NCBI RefSeq assembly: GCF_001646785.1
Contig: NZ_LRRH01000231.1
Coordinates: 1 to 57,632 of the forward strand
DNA length: 57,632 bases
Source of the DNA: Rhodococcus phenolicus
Lineage (GTDB): Bacteria; Actinomycetota; Actinomycetes; Mycobacteriales; Mycobacteriaceae
Direction of reading: 5' to 3'
Part shown: piece after piece, positions 9,320 to 18,538 of the stretch
How the letters are laid out: each line of letters begins with the position of its first letter
Numbering within the stretch: position 1 is the stretch's first letter
Notes under the pieces: generated by a model
The model's database searches: none
Seen by the model: only the letters and a program-made list of their open reading frames with translations
What the model was told of the DNA's origin: nothing
Made by a program: the position numbers and the translations under genes

Positions 9320-11178
9320 CCACTACACGACGCGACGCGTCGGCACCCAGCGCGATCACCGACCACTACCGGTCGGTCGACAGTGCGCCCGCAGGGTACG
9401 CGGTCGACCGACCGGCGAGTGCGAGCAACGGCTTCCTCATCACGTTCACCGGCGTCAGCATCGTCGCGCTGTGCATCCTGACCCTGCTGGTGCACACCGG
9501 AGTCGTGAGCAAGCACGATCCGGTGATTCTCGCCGCCGGTAGGGGAAACGTCGCGGTGCCGACACGGTTGTTCATCATCGTCTTCTTCATCACCTTCGCC
9601 GTCTACGCCTACTCGAACAGATGGCGCCGCCTGTGCATCGGCTTGTCGCTGCTCGGAAAGTTCGCAGCGACATGCGTCGTCGTCGACCTGCTCGGGTGGG
9701 TGCTCCACGAACTCGAACTGGTCTCATTGACGATATTCACACAACAGGTGATCTCTGCCCTGCTGGCGCTCGCGATCTTCCCGCACACGATCATGCGACA
9801 CGCCAAACTCCCGCCGGCAGGGCACGGGCCCATCTCCCCTCGGACACCGTCGAATGCATATCTCCGCTTGTTCCTCTGCCTGACTCTCGCCGTGGTCGTC
9901 GCCGCATTGATCGAACAGGTGTTCATCCGAGCGGTCGTCGACCTCAAGATGTTCGCGCTGCTGGGAGGTGTCGGCCCGGGCCTCTTCCTCGTACAGCAAC
10001 TGTTCGCCGCGTTCACCGCGTATTTCGGATGGCGGGCCCTCGGACGATCTCGCCGGCTCGAGTTCGCGCCACCGTTGGCCGTGCTGGTACCTGCACACGA
10101 CGAAGCCCACGACATCGCGGCGACGATCTTCGCGATCGACCGCGCAGCAGCCTCGTACCCTGAGCACATCCACGTCTACATCGTCGACAACGCCTCCACC
10201 GACTCGACAGTCGCCGTCGCCGAACAATCCATTTCCGAGTGTGCCGTTGTTACAGGGGAAGTCCTCGAATGCAGCATCCCCGGCAAGGCCATCGCCCTCA
10301 ATTTGGGGCTTGCCCATATCCGAGAACAGTTCGTGGTTCGGATCGATGCCGATACCGTAATCGCCCCGGGCTGCCTGCAGACTGCGTTACGGCATTTCGC
10401 CGACCCGAAGGTCGGCTCGGTGGGCGGACTGCCGCTACCCAGAAAGCTGGAGACGTGGATCGACAAGGTCCGTTTGGTGGAAGTCCTGCTCCGACACGGA
10501 TTCTTCCAGGTATCACTCGACGGATACCAGGGGGTTCTCGGCGTACCCGGGATGTTCTCCGTCTACCGGCGAAGTGCGCTCTTGCAGGTGGGTGGCATCG
10601 TCGAGGGAATGAACGGTGAGGACACCGACATCTGCCTCCGAATGGACTCGGCAGGCTACCACACCGTTGCGGACCCAAAAGCTCTCTACTACAGCGAAAC
10701 CCCTCGCTCTTATGCACACCTCCGCGAACAACGAATCCGATGGTTTCGAAGCATCTACCACATCACGGCGCACAATCGAGGAACCTTGCTCGATCGACGA
10801 TCCATGGCAGGCGCCTTCGTCCTTCCATTCCAACTCATCAACTCGGCCCGGCGAGCAATGCTCGTACCCATCCTCATCTATGCAGTCCTCGTCGAGGGAG
10901 TATTTCGTTCCACCTTCGACTATCTCCGCTGGCAACCGGTAGTCGCCACCATTTTGGGGATGCAGATGACCTTGGCATTGCTCGTCTGTTTCTTCTGGTG
11001 GCGCCGATCGGTCCGGCATGTTCCCGCGTATCTCTTGTTTCGCCTCCTCCGTAGCTACTTCACAATCGGTGCGGTGTTGAGCCTCGTCTTCCCTCCGCTG
11101 GAACCGCGATTACACCGTCCCCTGAATCGGCGACAATCCTCGTCCACGTCGGGCGTGTCGGGTCCGGCGGAAAAGTGA
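9316..11178 (+). CDS. Processive membrane glycosyltransferase family 2 (BcsA-like, no PilZ)
   Basis: A 620-residue polysaccharide synthase. Five or six N-terminal membrane helices (residues 40-240) precede a GT-A domain with the processive-synthase residues: D291 (DNAS), DAD at 344-346, ED at 435-436 (GEDTD) and QRIRW at 472-476. Three more helices follow (508-592). The C-terminus is a short polar tail, so the PilZ domain that lets BcsA sense c-di-GMP is absent. ATG 9316 overlaps the previous stop (ATGA). The order UDP-sugar synthase, BcsB-like protein, synthase suggests a secreted beta-glycan whose donor may be the sqdB product. Hyaluronan- or cellulose-like chemistry is equally possible. 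Confidence 0.83.
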   Translation: MTTTRRDASAPSAITDHYRSVDSAPAGYAVDRPASASNGFLITFTGVSIVALCILTLLVHTGVVSKHDPVILAAGRGNVAVPTRLFIIVFFITFAVYAYSNRWRRLCIGLSLLGKFAATCVVVDLLGWVLHELELVSLTIFTQQVISALLALAIFPHTIMRHAKLPPAGHGPISPRTPSNAYLRLFLCLTLAVVVAALIEQVFIRAVVDLKMFALLGGVGPGLFLVQQLFAAFTAYFGWRALGRSRRLEFAPPLAVLVPAHDEAHDIAATIFAIDRAAASYPEHIHVYIVDNASTDSTVAVAEQSISECAVVTGEVLECSIPGKAIALNLGLAHIREQFVVRIDADTVIAPGCLQTALRHFADPKVGSVGGLPLPRKLETWIDKVRLVEVLLRHGFFQVSLDGYQGVLGVPGMFSVYRRSALLQVGGIVEGMNGEDTDICLRMDSAGYHTVADPKALYYSETPRSYAHLREQRIRWFRSIYHITAHNRGTLLDRRSMAGAFVLPFQLINSARRAMLVPILIYAVLVEGVFRSTFDYLRWQPVVATILGMQMTLALLVCFFWWRRSVRHVPAYLLFRLLRSYFTIGAVLSLVFPPLEPRLHRPLNRRQSSSTSGVSGPAEK

Positions 11179-11344
11179 GCTGTTCGTCCGGTCGCAAGGT
11201 CCAACCCTGCTGCAGGCCAACATGAACCGCCACAGGTGAACGTCTCCCGCACCGCCCTCCGCGAGGCTGTTCCCAACTGCCTGGCGGCATCCCTGCGGAA
11301 CTGGATCAAGCGTCGGTTCACGTCGACCAGACCTACGTCGGATC

Positions 11345-11971
11345 TCACGACTTGTCGGTCGAATCGGCCGGAATCGGGACAACACCTCGCAGGTAGGCGG
11401 CGAGGATGGATTCCAGAGGAATGGTCGCGCGGATGACCGTTCTCGTGAAGACCAGGGAATCCGTGAGCGAGATCAGCTCCTCGATCCGTTCGTCGGAATT
11501 GATGAGACCCGCGCTGGCGAGGAGGGACGAGGTCACCTCTCGGGTGATCGCGTGGACTGTGGACCGGGTCGTCAGTTTCCGCTGCAGCGAGGGGGAGTCA
11601 TCGAGTTCGAGGATGAGTGCGTAGCGGGCTTTCATGTCGTCCCGGCGTTCCGCGAGTCTGTCGACGAGCGCGGCGATGATGCCGGCAAGCTCGGCGACGC
11701 TCAGGCGGCGTTCGCCTCGAGACGATGTGTTCAGCGCGCGTGCGGCATGTTCGGCGTCCGCTATCGCCCGTTCGGCGAGCGTTTCGACTACGAGTTCGAG
11801 TAGTGAGAGTCGGGTTCGCGCGTGGTGGGAGGTCGAGCCCTGCGGGATTCCGGCCTCCTGATCGACTGCCCGATGGGTGAGCGCGCGCAGGCCATCGCGG
11901 GAAATAATGCGAATGGCGCTGTTCGCGATCAGTTCTCGGCGTTCATCGGCGCCGGACACTCGTGTGGACAC
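11345..11971 (-). CDS. TetR-family transcriptional regulator
   Basis: A 208-residue repressor starting at GTG 11971. The N-terminal helix-turn-helix is typical (IANSAIRIISRDGLRALTHRAVDQEAGIPQGSTSHH), followed by an all-helical ligand domain with LILELDDSPSLQRKL in the middle. It is divergent from the dehalogenase-like hydrolase at 12115, and the gap holds two copies of a perfect short inverted repeat that are good operator candidates. Autoregulation plus control of the hydrolase is the likely scheme. The ligand is not predictable. Confidence 0.87.
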   Translation of the reverse strand: MSTRVSGADERRELIANSAIRIISRDGLRALTHRAVDQEAGIPQGSTSHHARTRLSLLELVVETLAERAIADAEHAARALNTSSRGERRLSVAELAGIIAALVDRLAERRDDMKARYALILELDDSPSLQRKLTTRSTVHAITREVTSSLLASAGLINSDERIEELISLTDSLVFTRTVIRATIPLESILAAYLRGVVPIPADSTDKS

Positions 11972-11979
11972 ATTCTCAT

Positions 11980-12023
11980 GCTACAGGTGTAGCCTGAGAT
12001 CCAGAGACGCTACAGATGTAGCG
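11980..12023. promoter_or_regulatory. Tandem TetR operator candidates
   Basis: Two inverted repeats, GCTACA-GG-TGTAGC at 11980-11993 and CGCTACA-GA-TGTAGCG at 12008-12023, have centres 29 bases apart (about three helical turns). They begin 9 bases upstream of the TetR start and lie about 90 bases before the hydrolase start. Matching arms and spacing on the same face of DNA are what a pair of TetR dimers would need. Confidence 0.75.
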
Positions 12024-12114
12024 GATCTGTGGTCGGGGACGGGCTGGAGGCGGTGGATCTGCTCCGTTCTCGCCGAACGGCACGAAGAGATGGTCCGGAA
12101 GGGGAGGGCGCCAG

Positions 12115-12975
12115 ATGATGATCGATTTCGTTCCCGACGAGACCCTGTATCCGTTCGAGTCGCGATGGTTCGACTCTTCTGCGGGTCGGGTTCACTACCT
12201 CGATGAGGGATTCGGACCGCCGATCCTGTTCTGCCACGGTTCACCGACGTGGAGTTTCCTCTACCGCCACATCGTGGAGGGTCTGCGTGACCGGTATCGG
12301 TGCATCGCAGTGGACCATCTGGGCTTCGGGCTGTCCGAACGGCCGGAGGATTTCGACTACAGGATCGCCGAGCACTCGACGGTGCTCGGCGAACTGATCG
12401 ACCACCTGCAATTGGATGGCTTCGTGGTGATGGGGCATGACTGGGGCGGACCCATCGGACTGAGCGCGGCGACCGAACGGGCAGGAAGAGTCAGAGGGGT
12501 TGTGCTGGGCAACACGGTGTTCTGGCCGATCGAGCCGCTGGCCAATCGGGCGTTCAGCGCAATCATGAGCAGCGGTCCCATGCAAAGACGCATTCTCGGG
12601 AAGAACCTGCTGGTGGAGCGATTTCTGCTCGGCGAGCTGGGCGGCACGCTCACCGAGGCGGAGGCCGACCACTACCGCCAGGTGCAACCGACGGAGAGAT
12701 CGCGACGAGGGCTTGCGGTCATGCCCAGGGAAATTCGCGCCGCCCGCCCGCTGTTGGACCGTCTCGCCCGGGACGTACCCGCTCTGCTGGGGCACAAGCC
12801 GGCCCTGGCGGTGTGGGGGATGCGGGACATCGTTTTTCGTCCGGGAACGTGTATCCCGCGGATACGTGCGGCATTTGCCGATCTCGACGTCGTCGAACTG
12901 CCCCGTGCCGGGCACTTCGTCCAGGAGTACGCGCCGGACGAGATCATCTCGGCCATCACCCGTCGGTTTCCATGA
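12115..12975 (+). CDS. Haloalkane-dehalogenase-like alpha/beta hydrolase
   Basis: A 286-residue alpha/beta hydrolase. The nucleophile elbow is GHDWGG with D109 followed by W110, the arrangement of haloalkane and haloacetate dehalogenases rather than esterases (serine). The oxyanion segment HGSPTWSFLYR (41-51) has S43 where characterised haloalkane dehalogenases carry the halide-stabilising N or E. The catalytic His is in the C-terminal AGHFVQEYAPDE, and MRDIVF supplies an acid candidate. A strong GGGGAGG ribosome site precedes ATG 12115; a second in-frame ATG follows immediately. It is controlled, by inference, by the divergent TetR. An epoxide hydrolase-like role is the alternative. Confidence 0.78.
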   Translation: MMIDFVPDETLYPFESRWFDSSAGRVHYLDEGFGPPILFCHGSPTWSFLYRHIVEGLRDRYRCIAVDHLGFGLSERPEDFDYRIAEHSTVLGELIDHLQLDGFVVMGHDWGGPIGLSAATERAGRVRGVVLGNTVFWPIEPLANRAFSAIMSSGPMQRRILGKNLLVERFLLGELGGTLTEAEADHYRQVQPTERSRRGLAVMPREIRAARPLLDRLARDVPALLGHKPALAVWGMRDIVFRPGTCIPRIRAAFADLDVVELPRAGHFVQEYAPDEIISAITRRFP

Positions 12976-13260
12976 GAGGACGGACCGAGAGATCGAGGAT
13001 GGTGGAGGGATGGTCACCTGTGCCGTATCGCGCCGGGTAGCAGACCGGTTGACGGTTCTAACCGGGCGGTAGTCACACCGAACTGCGCACTCGGATCACA
13101 CTGATAGGGGACCGCTGGTGGTCGAGGTGCATCTCGATCCACCGGCTCCCGGGCCAGGTGGTCGACCTCCACGTAGGGCTGCGGTTCCGTCGTTGAGGGG
13201 ATGAACTCGAGCTGATGCGCACCAGGGCGTACTTGGACGGGCCGAAACTCCTCGGTCCGA
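12976..13260. other. 285-base non-coding or degraded stretch
   Basis: It lies between the hydrolase and a truncated ABC ATPase. No start codon linked to the ATPase frame is present and no known family is recognisable in any frame. It may be what remains of the missing permease/binding-protein end of the ABC operon, but nothing in the sequence proves this. Confidence 0.35.
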
Positions 13261-14025
13261 GGCCGTCGACCACTGCGCCGTGGGGACATCACGCAGATCG
13301 CCACCGGTCTCCACGCCGTCGCCCGGCGCGGAGAACTCGCTGCGCTCGTCGGACCGATCGGTGCCGGCAAGTCGACGCTGTTGCGCTTGTGCGGTCTGCA
13401 GCCGGCCCTGCGCGGGCGCGTCCTCATCGACGGCCAGGACATCGCGACGATCAAGCCTGCGGACCTCGCGACCCGCATCTCGGTGGTGCTCACCGAAAGT
13501 ATCGATCCGGGCCTGCTCACGGTGCGTGAACTGGTCGCGCTCGGCCGGACTCCGCATTTGCCCGCGAGTGCCCGGCTTTCTCCCGAGGACAGGGCCGCAG
13601 TGGATTGGGCACTCGACGCTGTCGGTGCCTCGGAACTGGCATCGCGGCAGTTCGGTGAACTGTCCGACGGTCAGCGCCAACGCGGTCTCACCGCGCGTGC
13701 CCTCGCCCAGGATCCGTCCCTACTGGTGCTCGACGAACCCACCTCGTTCCTGGATGTGCCGTCGCGGGTCGAGTTCGTCGATGTCCTGGGGCGCCTGGCC
13801 CGGGAACAGAATTTGGCGGTGGTGATGTCCACGCACGAGCTCGAGCTCGCGTTGCGGGTGTCGGATCGGATGTGGCTGCTCGCCGCCGATCGGACACTGA
13901 CGTGTGACAGTCCCTCGGCCCTGGCTGAATCCGGTCGTATCGGGGCGGCTTTCGATCGTGGGCGGATGAGGTTCGATCCCCGCACGGTGGTGTTCGATCT
14001 CGAGCCGGAGGATCGTCGTGTCTGA
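13261..14025 (+). pseudogene. FecE/BtuD-type ABC transporter ATPase, 5'-truncated
   Basis: The reading frame carries most of an iron-siderophore/B12 importer ATPase: Walker A GPIGAGKST, a signature region with the unusual form LSDGQRQRG, Walker B LLVLDEP, and the switch MSTHELELALRVSD. The frame is open upstream only to a TGA at 13213-13215, and no ATG, GTG or TTG exists between there and 13381. That TTG lies after the Walker A lysine, so translation from it would delete the P-loop. The normal 20-30 N-terminal residues and all partner genes (permease, binding protein) are missing. It overlaps the next gene by 8 bases. Probably a deletion remnant. Confidence 0.65.
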
Positions 14026-14230
14026 CGCGGTCGAGGTGCTCGAGCGGATCGCCGGGTGGAGTCCGTACTTCCGCGTGGGTACCGGTCCCGTCGACGACGC
14101 GTGGCGTGCGACCTTCGAACTGCGCGACCCCGCAACCCGCGACGCGGTGGTGTCGGACATGGCCGAGAGGGCGTGCGGCGATTGCGTCTTTCCCGCTCTG
14201 CCGGGCGCATACTCGAAGGAGATTCTGTGA
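14018..14230 (+). CDS. Small conserved protein of unknown function
   Basis: A 70-residue product from GTG 14018. The N-terminal part (VLERIAGWSPYFRVGTGPVDDAWR) resembles the start of ferric-reductase-like proteins that sit beside siderophore-type ABC ATPases. The CGDC pair near the end could bind metal. It then stops abruptly, overlapping the next gene by GTGA. It may be a genuine short protein or the head of a truncated reductase; I do not recognise a full family match. Confidence 0.5.
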   Translation: MSDAVEVLERIAGWSPYFRVGTGPVDDAWRATFELRDPATRDAVVSDMAERACGDCVFPALPGAYSKEIL

Positions 14231-14787
14231 CAGTCATTTTCGATCCCGAGGTCGCCGTCACCGAGGACGGCGGGCGGGAACAGTGTCGGCCGCTGCCCAC
14301 CGACCAGGACAGCCTGCTGAGTCTGGTGCGAGTGTTGTTCGAGGACTATTGGAACGAGATGTGGTTCCGTCTGCTCATCGAAGGTTCGGCGCTCGAAGTG
14401 GCAGCGCCGAACGCACCGAGGAAGATCGGAATGTACGACGGGTACGTCACCGTCGACTTCGGACGGTGGCACTTCCACGTGTGCATCGGTGAACACACCG
14501 CGAGCGGACCGGGACTCGGCCGGATCCGCCGCTGCGCCCGGGCGGAGATGTACCGCCGGATCGGCAAGGACGACACCGCCGTCTCGTGGGGTCTGCGATT
14601 GTTCAACGACCGCGACGAGCAGGTGCTGACGGTCATGTTGCCCACCCCGTTCCTCACCAACACCCAAGAGTTGACCGACGAGCCGATCTGGGCACATCTC
14701 GAGGCGTGGGACCGAATCCGCGCGGATTTCCCGGGGCTGGCACCGGACCCTCGGGATCGCGCCGGTCAGGGTTTCCGGCACTCGTGA
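14227..14787 (+). CDS. Conserved actinobacterial protein of unknown function
   Basis: A 186-residue soluble protein from GTG 14227, which overlaps the previous stop. It has no signal peptide or membrane helix. Notable features are an aromatic core (LFEDYWNEMWFRLLIEG), a YVTVDFGRWHFHVCIGEH segment with clustered His and Cys, and CARAEMYRR. These could form a metal site, but that is only suggestive. It is the last gene before the cobalamin riboswitch and follows an iron/B12-type ATPase, so a metal- or cofactor-related role is a reasonable guess. Third-position GC and the absence of lesions argue that it is expressed. Confidence 0.6.
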   Translation: MTVIFDPEVAVTEDGGREQCRPLPTDQDSLLSLVRVLFEDYWNEMWFRLLIEGSALEVAAPNAPRKIGMYDGYVTVDFGRWHFHVCIGEHTASGPGLGRIRRCARAEMYRRIGKDDTAVSWGLRLFNDRDEQVLTVMLPTPFLTNTQELTDEPIWAHLEAWDRIRADFPGLAPDPRDRAGQGFRHS

Positions 14788-14859
14788 AATGCCGTTGCCG
14801 GTCGACAACGGGCGGTGTCCGCTACGTGATCGGCAGGGTTATATAGTCGACGCTGCGAG

Positions 14860-15090
14860 CGGTTCGCCGTGCCTGTCGTGAGGAGCCCCGAAGACAACGC
14901 ACGCGCGTCGAAGCACCCTGCCGGGTGCGAGAGGGAACCCGGTGTGAATCCGGGACTGTCCCGCAGCGGTATGCAGGAACGAACGCCGTCATCAGCACTG
15001 GAGCCCAGCCGGTTCCGGGAAGCGACGGCCAGTAGGTTCCCGTCCGGACACGGATGTGGAGCGCCTGCGAGTCCGAAGACCTGCCGATCG
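14860..15090 (+). promoter_or_regulatory. Cobalamin riboswitch upstream of metE
   Basis: The 5' leader contains the B12 aptamer landmarks in order: GGGAACCCGGTGTGAATCC at about 14932, ACTGTCCCGCAGCGGT just after it, and the B12-box GAGTCCGAAGACCTGCC at about 15069-15085. An upstream P1 partner region lies around GCCTGTCGTGAGGAGCCC near 14871. The start codon of the B12-independent methionine synthase lies about 165 bases after the box. The expected logic is metE shut-off when cobalamin is plentiful. Outer limits are approximate. Confidence 0.93.
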
Positions 15091-15252
15091 TGTCGGACAC
15101 GCCGTGTCCGACGGTATGCCACCTCGTGGAATGGGTGCGCGACCCGATCGGCGAACACTTCGAACCGGGTTCGAAGCAGGGGCTCGTATCGGTGATTCGT
15201 GCGCTCGTCGGGTGGTATGCCATCAGCGACGAACACCGGAGAACCATCCCTG

Positions 15253-17532
15253 ATGTCTGTATCGACAGCACCTTTCACGGCCACCGTGCTCGGCTCGGCA
15301 CGTATCGGCCCCAACCGCGAACTGAAGAAGGCGATCGAGGCCTACTGGTCCGGTCGCCTGGAGCGGCCGGGTCTCGAAGCGGTCGCCGCGCAACTGCGCG
15401 CGGACACGTGGTCCAGGCAACGCGCCGCGGGCCTCGACTCGATCCCGGTCGGCACGTTCTCCCTCTACGATCACGTGCTCGACACGGCATTCATGCTCGG
15501 TGCTGTACCGGAGCGAGTCGCCGTTATCCGCAACGACCTCGACCGCTACTTCGCGGCCGCCCGAGGTACCGCGACGGTCGCCCCGCTCGAGATGACCAAG
15601 TGGTTCGACACCAACTACCACTATCTGGTGCCCGAGATCGGGCCGGACACCGTGTTCCGGCTCGACGCCACCCGTCTGCTCGCGGAGCTCGCCCACGCCC
15701 GCACGCTGGGAGTGCCGGCACGCCCGGTGGTGCTCGGGCCGATCACATTCCTGAAACTGAGCAAGCCCGTCGACGGTCAGGGTTCGTTGCTCGATCGGCT
15801 CGACGAACTGGTCCCGCTGTACGCGTCCCTGCTCGGCCGGCTGCGCGACGCCGGAGCGTCCTGGGTGCAGATCGACGAACCGGCCCTGGTCACCGACCTC
15901 GACGACACCGCCCTCGATGCCGTGACCGCCGTGTACCAGCGGCTCGGTGAGGTCCGGCATCGCCCGGCGATTCTCGTCGCCTCTTACTTCGGGCATCTCG
16001 GCGAGGCCCTTCCTCGACTCGCACGCACAGCCGTCGACGGAATCGCGGTCGACCTGGTCAGTGGTTCTGCGGATTCGCTCACCGATGTTCCGGAACTGGC
16101 CGGCAAGCTGGTGGTTGCCGGCGTCGTCGACGGCCGCAACATCTGGCGGAACGACCTCGAGCAGTCCCTCACGACCCTCATCGGGCTGCGCGATGTGGCA
16201 GCAACAGTGGCGGTTTCGACGTCGTGCTCCCTGCTGCACGTGCCGTACACCGTCGCTGCCGAGACCCGGCTGGACAAATCGTTGCGCTGCTGGCTGGCAT
16301 TCGGTGAAGAGAAGGAACGCGAAGTGGTCACACTCGCGACCGCACTGAGCGACGGGCGTGACGCCGTCTCCGACGCGTTGGCCTCCTCACGGACCGCCGC
16401 GGCGGTGCGCCGGAGCGACCCTCGTCTCCACAATGCCCAGGTCCGTGCGGATCTCGACGCGCTCGGCCCCGGCCGCTGCCGCACCACACCGGCGGCCGAG
16501 CGGCGTGGCGTCCAACAGGATCGTCTCGGGTTGCCCGCCCTGCCGACCACGACGATCGGCTCGTACCCGCAGACGTCCCGGATCCGAATCGCTCGCGCGG
16601 ACCTGCGGGCCGGCCGCATCGAACAGGGCGAGTACGTCCACCGCATGCGCGCCGAGATCGACGACGTCATCGCCCTTCAGGAAGAGCTGGGCCTCGACGT
16701 CCTCGTGCACGGTGAGCCGGAACGCAACGACATGGTGCAGTACTTCGCCGAACAGCTCGATGGCTTCTTCGCCACCGACAACGGCTGGGTGCAGTCCTAC
16801 GGAACCCGGTGCGTGCGACCGCCGATCCTGTACGGCGACGTCGCCCGCAACAGCCCGATGACCGTCGACTGGATCACGTACGCGCAGTCGCAGAGTGCCA
16901 AGCCGGTGAAGGGAATGCTCACCGGACCGGTGACGATCCTCGCCTGGTCGTTCGTGCGCGACGACCAACCGCTGGCCGACACCGCCGATCAGGTGGCTCT
17001 CGCCATCCGGCAGGAGACGATCGACCTCGAGACGGCAGGAGTCGGGATCATCCAGGTCGACGAGCCGGCGCTGCGTGAGCTGCTGCCGCTGCGCGCCGCG
17101 GACAAGGACGCGTACCTCGGCTGGTCGGTCGGCGCATTCCGGCTCGCGACATCGGGTGTCCGCGACGACACACAGATCCACACGCACCTGTGCTACTCGG
17201 AGTTCGGTGAAGTGATCGACGCGATCGCCCGGCTCGATGCCGACGTCACCTCCATCGAGGCGGCGCGCTCGCATATGGAGATCCTCACGGATCTGGACGG
17301 CGCCGGGTTCGAACTCGGGGTCGGCCCGGGTGTGTACGACATCCATTCACCGAGGGTTCCCGGTGTCGAGGAGATCGCCTCGTTGCTGCGCAAGGCGCTG
17401 GCCGCGGTGCCGGCAGAGCGCCTGTGGGTCAACCCGGACTGCGGACTCAAGACCCGCGGTCCGGCCGAGGTGAAGGAGTCGCTGGCGAACATGGTCGCTG
17501 CGACCAGGACCGTGCGCACCGAGATTCTGTGA
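15253..17532 (+). CDS. metE: Cobalamin-independent methionine synthase
   Basis: A 759-residue enzyme transferring a methyl group from 5-methyltetrahydropteroyltri-glutamate to homocysteine, the last step of methionine synthesis. Both halves of the duplicated (beta-alpha)8 fold are present. The N-terminal barrel begins [21 protein letters not shown]. The catalytic C-terminal barrel starts at [10 protein letters not shown] and has the zinc ligands in [10 protein letters not shown] (His, Cys) and NPDCGLKTR (Cys). ATG 15253 gives the expected N-terminus. The long leader carries a cobalamin riboswitch, so the cell probably also has a B12-dependent MetH. It is convergent with the CitE-like gene at 17607. 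Confidence 0.97.
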   Translation: MSVSTAPFTATVLGSARIGPNRELKKAIEAYWSGRLERPGLEAVAAQLRADTWSRQRAAGLDSIPVGTFSLYDHVLDTAFMLGAVPERVAVIRNDLDRYFAAARGTATVAPLEMTKWFDTNYHYLVPEIGPDTVFRLDATRLLAELAHARTLGVPARPVVLGPITFLKLSKPVDGQGSLLDRLDELVPLYASLLGRLRDAGASWVQIDEPALVTDLDDTALDAVTAVYQRLGEVRHRPAILVASYFGHLGEALPRLARTAVDGIAVDLVSGSADSLTDVPELAGKLVVAGVVDGRNIWRNDLEQSLTTLIGLRDVAATVAVSTSCSLLHVPYTVAAETRLDKSLRCWLAFGEEKEREVVTLATALSDGRDAVSDALASSRTAAAVRRSDPRLHNAQVRADLDALGPGRCRTTPAAERRGVQQDRLGLPALPTTTIGSYPQTSRIRIARADLRAGRIEQGEYVHRMRAEIDDVIALQEELGLDVLVHGEPERNDMVQYFAEQLDGFFATDNGWVQSYGTRCVRPPILYGDVARNSPMTVDWITYAQSQSAKPVKGMLTGPVTILAWSFVRDDQPLADTADQVALAIRQETIDLETAGVGIIQVDEPALRELLPLRAADKDAYLGWSVGAFRLATSGVRDDTQIHTHLCYSEFGEVIDAIARLDADVTSIEAARSHMEILTDLDGAGFELGVGPGVYDIHSPRVPGVEEIASLLRKALAAVPAERLWVNPDCGLKTRGPAEVKESLANMVAATRTVRTEIL

Positions 17533-17548
17533 CGGACACGCGATGAAC

Positions 17549-17588
17549 CCGGTGGCCCGGACCGGCCGATGCCGATCCGGGCCACCGG
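17549..17588. terminator. Bidirectional hairpin between metE and the CitE-like gene
   Basis: A 13-bp perfect stem (CCGGTGGCCCGGA at 17549-17561 with its complement at 17576-17588) and a 14-base loop lie between two convergent stop codons. There is no U-tract, which is usual for high-GC actinobacterial terminators. Confidence 0.7.
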
Positions 17589-17606
17589 TGCCGTCGGTGA
17601 CGATCC

Positions 17607-18521
17607 TCAGCGCCGCACTCGCTGCGCCTGCTCGAGGACCGCAAGGGCGAGCTTGACGTGCGCGGCATCGACCAGCTGGCCGTCGACGCTGGTCGCGCCG
17701 AGTCCCTGGGCTTCCGCTTCGCGATAGGCTTCGAGATTCCTTTTCGCACGGCTGATCTCGTCCTCGGTGGGCGAGTACACGTCGTTGGCGATCTCGATCT
17801 GGGACGGATGGATCGCCCATTTCCCGCTGAATCCCAGCGCCGCAGCACGCCGGGCCTCCCGTTCGTATCCGGCGGCGTCCTTGAAGTCGGGGTACGGCGC
17901 GTCGATCGCGAGCAGGCCGCCGATGCGGGCGGCGGTGAGCACCTTCATCCGTGCGTAGTGCCAGAAATCGCCGGGATATTCGTCGCGGGGCCGGAAGTTG
18001 GTGTCGACCCGTGCGCCCTGCGAGACGGACAGGTCGCCGGCCCCGAAGATCAGCGCGTCCAGCCGCGGGCTCGATGTGGCGATGTCCTCGGCGTGTGCGA
18101 CACCGGCGACGTCCTCGATGAGTACCTCGAGGCGGATCCGTTTCGTCATTCCGAGGGTGTCCTCGACCTGGGTGAGCAGGGTGTCGACCCACCACACGTC
18201 GCGGGCCGCGGTCACCTTGGGCACGATGACGACGTCGAGGTTCTCGCGGGCGCCGGTGAGCACCTCGACGATGTCGCCGTACGCCCAGCGGGTGTCGATG
18301 CCGTTCATGCGCACGGCGCGGACGGTGTCGCCCCAGTCGTAGTCGTTGAGTGCGTGAACGGCCTTGCCTCGGGCCTGTTCCCGTTGTGCGGGGGCGACGG
18401 CGTCCTCGAGGTCGAGGAACACGAGGTCGGCGTTCGAAGCGGCGGCCTTGGCGAACATGTGCTCGTTGGACGCGGGTGTTGCCAGTTCCGAGCGTCGGAC
18501 GGGGTGCGACGGCGAAGTCAT
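17607..18521 (-). CDS. HpcH/HpaI-fold CoA ester lyase (CitE-like), copy 1
   Basis: A 304-residue TIM-barrel lyase starting at ATG 18521 (MTSPSHPVRRSELATPASNE). It has the CitE signatures: FLDLEDAVAPAQRE (Mg-binding acid after the second strand), IPKV-like VIVPKVT, LEVLIEDVAGV, and the ending SGKWAIHPSQIEIANDVYSP. Such enzymes cleave citryl-, malyl- or citramalyl-CoA type esters. It sits 17 bases downstream of a CaiB-type CoA-transferase and is probably the third gene of the monooxygenase-CoA transferase-lyase operon. The two enzymes together could activate and split a C5-C6 acid. Substrate is not determinable. Confidence 0.85.
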   Translation of the reverse strand: MTSPSHPVRRSELATPASNEHMFAKAAASNADLVFLDLEDAVAPAQREQARGKAVHALNDYDWGDTVRAVRMNGIDTRWAYGDIVEVLTGARENLDVVIVPKVTAARDVWWVDTLLTQVEDTLGMTKRIRLEVLIEDVAGVAHAEDIATSSPRLDALIFGAGDLSVSQGARVDTNFRPRDEYPGDFWHYARMKVLTAARIGGLLAIDAPYPDFKDAAGYEREARRAAALGFSGKWAIHPSQIEIANDVYSPTEDEISRAKRNLEAYREAEAQGLGATSVDGQLVDAAHVKLALAVLEQAQRVRR

Positions 18522-18538
18522 GGATGGGCTCCTGTTCG

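Noticed and set aside
11179-11344. Short frame containing SRTALREAVPNCLAASLRNW after the polysaccharide synthase
   Set aside because: It looks vaguely coding but has no start or family match and continues into the TetR gene in the wrong orientation.
14822-15271. Open frames across the metE leader
   Set aside because: They run through the highly structured cobalamin riboswitch and have no protein-like features.
15253-17532. Reverse-strand and other-frame open frames inside metE and other GC-rich genes
   Set aside because: They are mirror frames caused by GC-rich third positions; the metE frame is certain.
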